NCBI GenBank assembly: GCA_003224075.1
Contig: QHYF01000054.1
Coordinates: 1 to 12,992, forward strand
Direction of reading: 5' to 3'
Length of the DNA: 12,992 nucleotides
From: Acidobacteriota bacterium
Lineage (GTDB): Bacteria > Acidobacteriota > Terriglobia > Acidiferrales > UBA7541
Part shown: in pieces, positions 6,059 through 12,992 of the stretch
Position numbering within the stretch: position 1 is the first letter of the stretch
Layout of the letters: the number at the start of each line of letters is the position of its first letter
Made by a program: the position numbers and the translations under genes
The notes under the pieces: generated by a model
Told to the model about the DNA's origin: nothing
Database searches by the model: none
Seen by the model: the letters and a program-made list of their open reading frames with translations, nothing else

Positions 6059-7285
6059 ATGGGCACGGTTGAAAGGTCAGCCCGAGTCGGGGTAATGGCG
6101 GTCTGCCTCGATGCTACGTCCTACGAGGCTTTGTCTCATTTCATGGCAGGCGTGCCCGGAGCCGTTATCATCGGAAATCTCGACCATTATGTCGGTGTTG
6201 AGCGAGAGATAGGCCGCGCTCTGGACCTTGCGCAGACCCGTATTTGTTTTATTGACTACGACCGGAATACCGAAGAAGCGATCTGGATGACGGAGCGATT
6301 GCGCTCCGAATATCCAGACGTGCACAGTTTTGCTGTGTCGGCTTATTCAGAGCCTGAAGCAATTATCGCCGCCATGCGAGCAGGTTGTGCCGAATATCTG
6401 CTGAAGCCTGTGCAGCACGAGCGTGTGCTCGATGGATTGGCACGCGTGGAAGCGAAGCAGAAGCAAAGGGCCCGGTCGACAGTTCGTGGAAAGGTCATCA
6501 CCCTTGTCGGTTCAAAGGGAGGCACTGGGGTCACTTCTTTGGCATTGCATTTAGCGTTGGAACTGGCTCATGAACGGAAGCGAAAATGCCTGTTGGTAGA
6601 CCAGCACCTCGCTCTGGGCGATGCATCGCTGTACCTCGGCACGGGTCGCCACCAGTACAGTTTTTACGAGCTTGCCAGCAACGCAGATCACTTGGACGAA
6701 GAGTTGCTGCGCGGCTTTCTCCTGCACCATAATTCTGGACTGGATCTCCTCGATTCGCCCGAGACCGTGGATGCAATTCATGGTGCGTCGCCCTCCACCG
6801 TAGAACATACGCTCGCGTTTCTCGCCGACACCTATCATTTCGTGATTGTCGATTGCCCGCCCGGGCTGACCGACGGGACTAGGGCATGCATTTCGCAGTC
6901 GGAACAGGTTGCCATCGTAATGACCGCCGAATTGCCGTCGGTGCGCAACACCGTCCGCTACATCGAGCACCTGTCAAAACTGGGATATAGCTCGAGCAGC
7001 ATACATGTCGTACTCAACCGCCATTCGAAGAAGGGCCCGCTGAGCGACGATCGTATTGAAAAAGCTTTGGGCCGAGAGATTTCGCTGCGCGTACCAAACA
7101 GCTACAACGAGGTAATTCGGGCCATCAATACCGGAGCACCGATTTCTTCCGGAAACAAGTCGGATTTCAGCGCAGCCATACAAAAGTGGGCGCACCAATT
7201 GGCAAGCAGCAATGGAAGTAACAAAGGCAAGGCCCTGGCTCCGCACCAATCTGCCTATGGTACGAAGGCACTGTTTGGCAGATAG
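6059..7285 (+). CDS. cpaE: TadZ/CpaE pilus-localisation ATPase
   Basis: A 408-residue MinD/ParA-superfamily protein with an N-terminal receiver-like domain (about residues 10-130), usual for TadZ/CpaE. The receiver part keeps a possible phosphoacceptor Asp66 (FIDYD), Ser94 and Lys116-Pro117, so it may not be fully degenerate. The deviant Walker A is GSKGGTGVTS at 151-160: the signature Lys153 is kept, but the second P-loop lysine is replaced by Val158, as in many CpaE proteins. LLVDQHLALGDASLYLG and FVIVDCPPG supply the A' and B motifs. The family marks the pole or site where the Tad machine assembles and recruits the motor ATPase. GGGAG at 6047-6051, 7 nt upstream, supports the ATG start. 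The last 30 residues are Ser/Lys-rich and probably unstructured. Confidence 0.92.
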   Translation: MGTVERSARVGVMAVCLDATSYEALSHFMAGVPGAVIIGNLDHYVGVEREIGRALDLAQTRICFIDYDRNTEEAIWMTERLRSEYPDVHSFAVSAYSEPEAIIAAMRAGCAEYLLKPVQHERVLDGLARVEAKQKQRARSTVRGKVITLVGSKGGTGVTSLALHLALELAHERKRKCLLVDQHLALGDASLYLGTGRHQYSFYELASNADHLDEELLRGFLLHHNSGLDLLDSPETVDAIHGASPSTVEHTLAFLADTYHFVIVDCPPGLTDGTRACISQSEQVAIVMTAELPSVRNTVRYIEHLSKLGYSSSSIHVVLNRHSKKGPLSDDRIEKALGREISLRVPNSYNEVIRAINTGAPISSGNKSDFSAAIQKWAHQLASSNGSNKGKALAPHQSAYGTKALFGR

Positions 7286-7308
7286 TTCTGCCGGGAGGAA
7301 TTATCGGC

Positions 7309-8646
7309 ATGGCATTCGGATCTGCAGCCACACCAGCTCCTCAGCAGCTGCAAGGCACCAGCGCGCCTTCGTTCAAGTCACACCAGGAGCTGAAGACAGC
7401 CCTCCATCGCGACTTATTGAACAAGATTGACCTGGAGAAACTCACCTCGCTGCAAGACGTCCGCGCGCGAACGCAGGTACAGAACGTAATCTACGACCTG
7501 ATTGGTGCGGCGAACGTCCCGCTCAGCGGCGCGGAAAAGGAGCGAATCTGCCGCGAGGTGTTGCACGAGGTCTTCGGACTGGGGCCCCTCGAGCCGCTCC
7601 TGCAAGATGCGTCCATTACTGACATTCTGGTCAACACTCACCGTCAGGTTTATATCGAGCGGGGCGGAATGCTCGAACTTACCAGCGTCGTTTTTAAAGA
7701 TGCGGCGCACCTTCGGCACATCATTGACAAGATCGTGTCAAACGTGGGACGACGCGTGGATGAATCGTCGCCGATGTGCGACGCGCGCCTGGACGACGGC
7801 TCGCGCGTAAATGTGATCATCCCGCCACTCGCCATCGACGGTCCAATCATGTCGATCCGCCGCTTCGGCCGCACACCGATCGGGGTTGAGCAACTGCTTG
7901 CCAAGCATGCCATTACGTCTCCCATGCTGGAACTGCTGAAGAGCGCGGTCAAGGCACGGCTCAACATCATTGTCTCCGGAGGCACGGGCGCAGGTAAAAC
8001 TACCTTGCTGAATGCCCTATCGAGTTTTATCTCCAAGCGGGAACGAATCGTTACGATCGAGGACTCGGCCGAATTGCAAATGCAGCAGCCGCACGTCGTC
8101 CGAATGGAATGTCGTCCTCCGAACGTCGAGGGCAAAGGAGCAGTTCGTCAGCGCGAATTGGTGATTAACGCTCTTCGTATGCGCCCGGATCGCATCGTGC
8201 TGGGCGAGGTGCGCGGAGGCGAGGCCCTGGACATGTTGCAGGCCATGAACACCGGCCACGACGGCTCGCTGACTACAATTCACGCCAATAATCCGCGCGA
8301 CGCGATCGCGCGTCTCGAGACCATGTCTTTGATGGCCGAAATCAATCTCCCCGACAGGGCCATTCGACAGCAAATCGCATCCGCAGTGTCCATCATTGTA
8401 CAGGTGGCCCGGCTTAGCGACGGCACTCGCCGCGTGACGCAAATTTCCGAGGTTACTGGCGTTTCGGATGACATGGTGACCCTGCAAGACATTTTCGTCT
8501 TTGACCGCCTCGGCATCGGTGCGAATGGTCGTGTACTTGGCCGGTTTCGCGCTACTGGTCTCCGGCCCACGTTTGCTGAGCGATTGAAGGCATCGGGAAT
8601 CCAGCTTCCGCCGAACATATTCGAGCACGTGTACGAGGTTCAGTAG
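7309..8646 (+). CDS. cpaF: Tad secretion motor ATPase TadA/CpaF
   Basis: A 445-residue hexameric type II/IV secretion ATPase that powers pilin assembly from the cytoplasmic side. A variable N-terminus (about residues 1-50) precedes the CpaF N-domain (EVFGLGPLEPLLQDASITDILVN). The Walker A GGTGAGKTT lies at residues 224-232 (Lys230), the atypical Walker B RIVLGEVRG at about 295-303 (Glu300), and the His-box TTIHAN at 322-327. All catalytic motifs are intact and the length is normal. The ATG at 7309 has GGAGG about 10 nt upstream. The stop TAG shares a base with the GTG start of tadB, so the two are translationally coupled. Confidence 0.95.
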   Translation: MAFGSAATPAPQQLQGTSAPSFKSHQELKTALHRDLLNKIDLEKLTSLQDVRARTQVQNVIYDLIGAANVPLSGAEKERICREVLHEVFGLGPLEPLLQDASITDILVNTHRQVYIERGGMLELTSVVFKDAAHLRHIIDKIVSNVGRRVDESSPMCDARLDDGSRVNVIIPPLAIDGPIMSIRRFGRTPIGVEQLLAKHAITSPMLELLKSAVKARLNIIVSGGTGAGKTTLLNALSSFISKRERIVTIEDSAELQMQQPHVVRMECRPPNVEGKGAVRQRELVINALRMRPDRIVLGEVRGGEALDMLQAMNTGHDGSLTTIHANNPRDAIARLETMSLMAEINLPDRAIRQQIASAVSIIVQVARLSDGTRRVTQISEVTGVSDDMVTLQDIFVFDRLGIGANGRVLGRFRATGLRPTFAERLKASGIQLPPNIFEHVYEVQ

Positions 8647-9605
8647 TGACGCTTGTCAGCATCTTTTTCATTATTTTGATCACGGCGTTTGCCGTGGTCG
8701 CGTTCTTTACCGAACCCTCGAAGACAGACAAACTGATTCACTCGCGGCTCGCCTCCCTGGACCGAAAGAGAGTTTCTTCGGGAACTGACGAACCGGACAT
8801 CGTCAAAGAAGTCACCTTCAGCACGATCCCCGCTTTTGATAAATTCCTGCGCAACAGCCGTGCCGCTCTAGGTCTTCAACTGTTGATCGAACAATGCGAT
8901 CTGCAGTGGACCGTGGGGCGGATCGTGTTCGGCACGCTGGTGCTCATCTGCTTAGGCGCTCTGCTAGGTAATTGGTGGATTGCCCCGGGATTGCTGGGCT
9001 GGGTCCCCGGTCTGGTGTTGGGTGCGCTCCCGTACGCTTTTCTACTACAAAAGCGCAAAAGGCGGCTGCAGCGCTTTTCGGAGCTGCTTCCGGAAGCGAT
9101 CGATCTGATGTCGCGCGGGCTGCGGGCAGGCCAGGCGCTATCGGCGACCGTGGAGACCATAGCTCAGGAATCCGACGAACCTTTACGTTCAGAGTTTCGC
9201 CGTGCGGCCGACGAACAGAGTTTCGGGCTGCCATTTCGCGAGGCCATGGTCAACTTGAGTCGCCGTGTGCCCGTCGCCGATCTTCAGTTTCTGGTCACCG
9301 CGATTCTTGTTCAAAAGGAGACCGGCGGTAATCTCGCGCAGGTCCTCGATAAGGCTTCTCACGTGATTCGCGAGCGCATACGTGTAGGAGGGCAGCTCCG
9401 GATTCGCACCGCGCAGGGCCGGTTGACCGGCTGGATCTTGTGCGGGCTGCCATTCGCGATGTTCATCGGAATGAACTTCCTCCATCCTGGCTACGGAAAA
9501 GAGCTGTTCCAGGATCCGCTGGGGCAAAAGCTGGTGACCTACGCGGCGGTCATGATGGCAATCGGCATTGTGCTGATACGCAGGATTGTAAACGTTAAGT
9601 ACTAA
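8646..9605 (+). CDS. tadB: Inner-membrane platform protein TadB
   Basis: A 319-residue T2SF (GspF-like) membrane protein. It has an N-terminal membrane helix (about residues 2-21), a helical hairpin at about 92-135, a cytoplasmic T2SF domain (about 145-255: LPEAIDLMSRGLRAGQALSA, LVTAILVQKETGGNLAQVL) and two C-terminal membrane helices. It pairs with TadC to form the platform driven by CpaF. The start is a GTG in the TAGTG overlap with cpaF, with GAGG at 8635-8638 giving 7-nt spacing. Confidence 0.92.
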   Translation: MTLVSIFFIILITAFAVVAFFTEPSKTDKLIHSRLASLDRKRVSSGTDEPDIVKEVTFSTIPAFDKFLRNSRAALGLQLLIEQCDLQWTVGRIVFGTLVLICLGALLGNWWIAPGLLGWVPGLVLGALPYAFLLQKRKRRLQRFSELLPEAIDLMSRGLRAGQALSATVETIAQESDEPLRSEFRRAADEQSFGLPFREAMVNLSRRVPVADLQFLVTAILVQKETGGNLAQVLDKASHVIRERIRVGGQLRIRTAQGRLTGWILCGLPFAMFIGMNFLHPGYGKELFQDPLGQKLVTYAAVMMAIGIVLIRRIVNVKY

Positions 9606-9617
9606 GGACCAAGTCTC

Positions 9618-10529
9618 ATGATATTCCTTTTTCTGATATCGGTAACCATTACGGCATTTCTAATCGCCGCTGTGCTCATCGTCCTGTTGGGCGGCAAAGA
9701 AACGATCGATGCTCGCTTGATGGAAATTTCGGCTCCTCCCCCGGTCATCTCCCCTGACCTCGTAGAGGGGCCTACAAACGGCCTTGCCCGAGCGGCGGCC
9801 GGGGTCACCAGTGTTTTCAAGCCCATTCGCGGCCTGGTCTCCGGATCAGATGAGAATATGGCCTATCGGCTCGCGCTCGCAGGGTTTCGAAAGCCTGAGC
9901 ACATCGAAATCTTTACGGCGACGAAGATGTTACTGCCGGTGCTTGCCATCGGGGCGGGAACTTTCTTCGGCAGCAATATGCTAGCAGCGATTTTGGTGGG
10001 CGCCGTTCTCGGTTTTATGACCCCGGATCTTGTGCTCACACGGTTGATTTCTCGCAGGCAGGAGAGTATCCGCCGCGCCCTGCCCGATGCCCTCGATTTA
10101 CTAGTTATCTGCATGGAGGCCGGCTTGGGAATTGACCAGGCCATGGTACGGGTTGGCGACGAAATCAGGCTGACCTCGCCCGCTTTGGCCGACGAACTCC
10201 AGATCATCAATCGTGAGCAGCGCGCCGGAAAGCCGCGTTTGGATGCCTGGCGCAGCATGGCAGAGCGAGTTGATATCGATTTCGTCAGACAGTTTGTCAC
10301 CATGCTGGTGCAGACAGAGCGCTTCGGCACGCCCATTGCGAATGCGCTTGGACAATTCGCGGACACACTCCGCGTGCGCCGCACGCAGAAGGCCGAAGAA
10401 ATGGCGGCCAAGGCCGGGGTCAAACTGCTTTTCCCCCTGGTCCTGTTCGTCTTTCCCAGCATTTTCGTGGTGGCGCTGGGACCGGCAATTATCAGCATGC
10501 AAAAGATATTTGCGGATTTCGCCAAATAG
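9618..10529 (+). CDS. tadC: Inner-membrane platform protein TadC
   Basis: A 303-residue T2SF protein, paralogous to TadB. It has an N-terminal membrane helix (about residues 2-24), a central hairpin (about 100-135), a T2SF domain (RRALPDALDLLVICMEAGLG, TMLVQTERFGTPIANAL) and a C-terminal helix with the TadC-typical ending KLLFPLVLFVFPSIFVVALG. It begins 12 bp after tadB and ends 2 bp before the DUF192 gene. It has the normal length with no missing regions. Confidence 0.92.
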   Translation: MIFLFLISVTITAFLIAAVLIVLLGGKETIDARLMEISAPPPVISPDLVEGPTNGLARAAAGVTSVFKPIRGLVSGSDENMAYRLALAGFRKPEHIEIFTATKMLLPVLAIGAGTFFGSNMLAAILVGAVLGFMTPDLVLTRLISRRQESIRRALPDALDLLVICMEAGLGIDQAMVRVGDEIRLTSPALADELQIINREQRAGKPRLDAWRSMAERVDIDFVRQFVTMLVQTERFGTPIANALGQFADTLRVRRTQKAEEMAAKAGVKLLFPLVLFVFPSIFVVALGPAIISMQKIFADFAK

Positions 10530-10531
10530 CG

Positions 10532-10927
10532 ATGCGATGGCAAAGAAAGGCGGTATGCGCAACAAACGCTACACGCGGAACGGTTCTCGGCCAGCGCATT
10601 CGAGTGGCGGAGACCGGAATGACACGGATTGTCGGTTTGCTCGGGGAGCGCGAACTCCAGCCGGGCGATGGGCTGCTAATCGTGCCTTCGCAAGGCGTGC
10701 ATACTTTGGGAATGCAGTTCCCCATAGACATTGCGGTTCTGGATGACGACTGGAGGGTTATTGCCATGAGGCGTGATATGCGCCCGTTCCGAATGACTCG
10801 GATGTTCTGGAAGGCCGCGGCGGTGCTCGAGCTGCCATCGGGCGTGTTGGATTCAACTTCCACTCGTGTTGGTGACGCGATTGAGTTCGATCGCGTGGAT
10901 ATGGCGGCGCAGTCGCTGGAGAAATGA
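10532..10927 (+). CDS. DUF192 family protein inside the tad operon
   Basis: A 131-residue protein matching the DUF192 fold pattern: NATRGTVLGQRIRVAET, then GLLGERELQPGDGLLIVPSQGVHTLGMQFPIDIAVLD, and a C-terminal VLELPSGV with VGDAIEF. It has neither a signal peptide nor a lipobox, unlike many DUF192 proteins, so it should be cytoplasmic unless the start is wrong. The biochemical function of DUF192 is unknown to me. It starts 2 bp after tadC and its stop overlaps the tadE start (ATGA), so it is made together with the pilus machine. A role as a small assembly or accessory factor is inferred only from position. No clear Shine-Dalgarno sequence precedes the ATG, so it probably relies on coupling. 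Confidence 0.85.
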   Translation: MRWQRKAVCATNATRGTVLGQRIRVAETGMTRIVGLLGERELQPGDGLLIVPSQGVHTLGMQFPIDIAVLDDDWRVIAMRRDMRPFRMTRMFWKAAAVLELPSGVLDSTSTRVGDAIEFDRVDMAAQSLEK

Positions 10928-11469
10928 AGATGTGGCGGAGAAGATTGGCTGGCCAACGCCGGTCCAAGGGCCAGGACGGACAAAGCCTGCTCGAAACGGC
11001 AATCTCAATGCCGTTACTGCTCGGGCTCGCCTTCAACATCATCAATTGGGGTTACCTATGGTTTATGGTGCTGGCTCTTTCGGCTGCACCCCGAATGGGC
11101 GCGCAATACGCCACCCAAGGTGGGGCGGCAGGCACGGGAACGGCTCCCGGAACCACCGTGGTGCGCGATCTGGTTTGGGAGAATGTGACCAATGCGGTCC
11201 GCGGCGCCACCACTTCCAATGTTGCCGTCCAGGTGTGCACCAGCGCCAAAGGGGTCAACTCCAGCACTGGCGTTGCGCTATGTGATCAATTCGGCCCAGC
11301 ATTCGCGTTTTCAGCGCCTGCCGCCGATCCAGAGGAGCCGGTTTATGTCCTCGACCGCGTGGATGTGGAGTACACCGTTACGCCGATTATCTCGGGCACT
11401 GCATTCAACGTACTTTTGCCCGCCAACCTGAAATTTCACCGCCAAGTCTCCATGAGGTCCCTGTACTAG
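10924..11469 (+). CDS. tadE: TadE-like minor pseudopilin
   Basis: A 181-residue protein with a strongly basic N-terminus, then a prepilin-like site Gly19|Gln20-Ser-Leu-Leu-Glu24 and a membrane helix (about residues 26-50). The rest is exported and contains two Cys (ACTSAKG-like region VQVCTSAK and VALCDQF) that could form a disulphide. TadE/TadF proteins are processed by TadV and act in fibre initiation or at the tip. The motif has Glu at +5 but Thr instead of Tyr/Phe at +6. It overlaps the DUF192 gene by 4 bp; the ATG at 10930 is an equally possible start. Whether to call it TadE or TadF is uncertain. Confidence 0.85.
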   Translation: MKMWRRRLAGQRRSKGQDGQSLLETAISMPLLLGLAFNIINWGYLWFMVLALSAAPRMGAQYATQGGAAGTGTAPGTTVVRDLVWENVTNAVRGATTSNVAVQVCTSAKGVNSSTGVALCDQFGPAFAFSAPAADPEEPVYVLDRVDVEYTVTPIISGTAFNVLLPANLKFHRQVSMRSLY

Positions 11470-11470
11470 C

Positions 11471-11878
11471 ATGCGGCCGAGGAGGCACACCCGATGGCGC
11501 CGTCAACGTGGCCAGAGCCTTCTGGAAACCGCGCTGATGATTGTGGTAATTTTCACGGTTGTTTTTTGGGTTTTTGAACTGGGATGGCTCATGTACACCT
11601 ACTCGGTTCTGGCCGACGCCGTCAACGAGGGTGTTCGTTATGCCATTGTCCATAGCGGTGGAGATGTGGCCGGCACCCAAGCGAAGGTAAAGGCCTTCGC
11701 CGGGACTTCACTGCACGACGTCAGCGCCATCACCCCATCGGTTACCTTTCCTGATGGCAACTCCGCCCCGCCGAACCGCGTACGAGTGACGGTGACCTAC
11801 ACCTATATCCCCTATCTCCCGAAGTTCATTACGGCTCCGACCATGAAGACGTATGCGGAAGGCAGGATGGTGCAATAA
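11471..11878 (+). CDS. TadE/TadF-like minor pseudopilin
   Basis: A 135-residue protein with the same plan as the previous gene: a very basic N-terminus (MRPRRHTRWRRQRG), a cleavage-like site Gly14|Gln15-Ser-Leu-Leu-Glu19, a membrane helix rich in Val and Phe (about residues 21-45), and a short exported domain ending in VRVTVTYTYIPYLPKF. That ending, a beta-strand followed by an aromatic-Pro motif, is common in TadE-family proteins. It begins one base after the preceding stop and abuts the TadG start. It probably forms a minor-pilin complex with the previous product. Confidence 0.85.
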   Translation: MRPRRHTRWRRQRGQSLLETALMIVVIFTVVFWVFELGWLMYTYSVLADAVNEGVRYAIVHSGGDVAGTQAKVKAFAGTSLHDVSAITPSVTFPDGNSAPPNRVRVTVTYTYIPYLPKFITAPTMKTYAEGRMVQ

Positions 11879-12992
11879 ATGAACCTTTACCACACCAACT
11901 CGCGACGATGGTCCTCTCAACGGGGACAAGCGTTCCTAGCTATCGTCGTGTTCATCGCTATTCTCTTGCTGGCGGTGCTTGGGCTGGCCACCGATTACAC
12001 ACAAGTATGGGCGCATCGACAGATGGCCCAGGGCGCGGCTGACGCCGCCTGCCAGGCCGGTGCAGCAGATCTGTTCCTGAAGGGTACCGATCCAACCGCC
12101 AGTACCGACTTCCCCAACCCCCCCTTCGATTTTTCCTGGATCGGCTCTACCTTTAATTGCAGCGCAAAACCGAATTCTATACCTTGTAAGTATGCTTTAT
12201 TCAACGGTTATTCGGGGTCCAATGTAAGCGTGAGTTTTCCGTCGAGTTTGTCAGGCGTGAGCGGCATCCCGTCCGGCTTTCCCACGATTGGCAACCCTTA
12301 CATCAAGGTGACCGTTACGGACCCGGTCGCAATGTATTTTACAAAAATAGTCTCCTCGACCAAAACCGTGAACGTAACGGCTTCGGCCGGCTGTGGCTTG
12401 AGTCCTGTGACTACGCCCGTGCCGTTGGTTGTACTCCACAGGACAGCAAGCCCTTCATTCCAGATAAACTCCAACGCCTCAGTCACCATGCTCGGAGGCC
12501 CCCCGCGTTCGATTCAAGTTGACTCGAGCAGCAGCACGGCGGTGACTGTTGGCACGGTGGATCTCCATCTGGCAGGACCCGGCAATAATGGGGCCGATTT
12601 TGCGGTGTTTGGCGGGCCCACGACGCAGCCAACCGGAGTCAACGTAGGCGCTGCAGGCCACTGGATTCCTGGAGCTAATCCGTTTGGCGACCCTTTTGCT
12701 GCGGTCGCCGCTCCCGCGAGCGCCCCCGCTACCGGTGGCACGGCTACCCCGGTGCCATTCGCGATTAATGGCTGTCCTGATCCAATTGGTTGCGTGGAGT
12801 TTACGCCCGGCGATTACACTGGCTGCCTTACCAGCAGCAGTATGCCCCCCGGTGCCAAGGGCTGCCTTATGCTTCCTTATAAAGGCTCCAACCCCGGCTT
12901 CGGCTCCGCGGGGCCACCCTGGGCGGCAAACACGAACTACACCGCACGCACACTGATTCAGCCGACCTCGAATAACCCGGAGAATTTCGTCT
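11879..12992 (+). CDS. tadG: TadG-like pilus protein with long exported region (3' truncated)
   Basis: The frame is open from the ATG at 11879, directly after the preceding stop, to the window end (371 codons plus one base) with no stop. The N-terminus is a TadG-type segment: SQRGQAFLAIVV, a membrane helix to about residue 38, then LATDYTQVWAHRQMAQGAADAACQAG, which is typical of this family. The exported part has paired Cys motifs (NCSAKPNSIPC; GCPDPIGC), a Ser/Asn/Val-rich stretch that looks beta-helical (QINSNASVTMLGG, IQVDSSSSTAVTVG), a Pro/Ala/Thr linker, and from Trp348 a segment like short carbohydrate-binding or tail-adhesin repeats. It probably anchors at the cell surface or acts as an adhesin. 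The full length is unknown. Confidence 0.85.
   Translation, partial: MNLYHTNSRRWSSQRGQAFLAIVVFIAILLLAVLGLATDYTQVWAHRQMAQGAADAACQAGAADLFLKGTDPTASTDFPNPPFDFSWIGSTFNCSAKPNSIPCKYALFNGYSGSNVSVSFPSSLSGVSGIPSGFPTIGNPYIKVTVTDPVAMYFTKIVSSTKTVNVTASAGCGLSPVTTPVPLVVLHRTASPSFQINSNASVTMLGGPPRSIQVDSSSSTAVTVGTVDLHLAGPGNNGADFAVFGGPTTQPTGVNVGAAGHWIPGANPFGDPFAAVAAPASAPATGGTATPVPFAINGCPDPIGCVEFTPGDYTGCLTSSSMPPGAKGCLMLPYKGSNPGFGSAGPPWAANTNYTARTLIQPTSNNPENFV

Noticed and set aside
1..12992. CRISPR arrays, insertion sequences, tRNA genes or prophage parts
   Set aside because: No regularly spaced repeats, transposase, integrase, tRNA cloverleaf or phage gene was seen; the only sizeable repeat is the pilin duplication.

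Overview
This window carries most of one tight adherence (Tad/Flp) pilus locus, preceded by two genes for membrane glycosyltransferase-like proteins. All genes lie on the + strand. The DNA is moderately GC-rich. The gene order, the DUF192 gene inside the operon, the large TadG-like protein with its repeat-type tail and the GT-C-like neighbours suggest an Acidobacteriota-type soil or environmental bacterium. That assignment is an inference from gene content; no rRNA or other phylogenetic marker is present.

Layout: (1) 1-2266 holds the 3' end of a polytopic membrane protein gene, joined by an ATGA overlap to a complete GT39/ArnT-like membrane glycosyltransferase gene. (2) 2267-2708 is non-coding and looks like the control region of the pilus operon. 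It has a strong candidate sigma-54 promoter at 2571-2586, a repeated TGGAAG-type element 130-165 bp upstream of the predicted start site, and a leader of about 110 nt with inverted repeats ending in a strong ribosome binding site. (3) 2709-3169 holds two tandem, nearly identical Flp pilin genes, each followed by a hairpin. (4) 3238-10529 is the assembly machine: prepilin peptidase (TadV/CpaA), CpaB/RcpC, the secretin CpaC/RcpA, TadZ/CpaE, the motor ATPase TadA/CpaF, and the inner-membrane platform proteins TadB and TadC. (5) 10532-12992 holds a small DUF192 gene, two TadE/TadF-like minor pseudopilin genes and the start of a TadG-like gene that runs off the window.

How the genes work together: the peptidase cleaves the Flp prepilins, and probably the TadE/F-like proteins, after a shared Gly-Gln site. 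CpaF drives pilin extrusion through the TadB/TadC platform, positioned by TadZ. The fibre leaves through the CpaC secretin with CpaB. The minor pseudopilins and TadG probably act at fibre initiation or at the surface. From tadV onward the genes overlap or lie within 23 bp of each other, so they are almost certainly co-transcribed.

I do not see a wholly new system. The points most worth following up are the sigma-54 control region, the probable CTG start of the secretin gene, the DUF192 gene embedded in the operon, the recent pilin duplication, and the adhesin-like tail of TadG.
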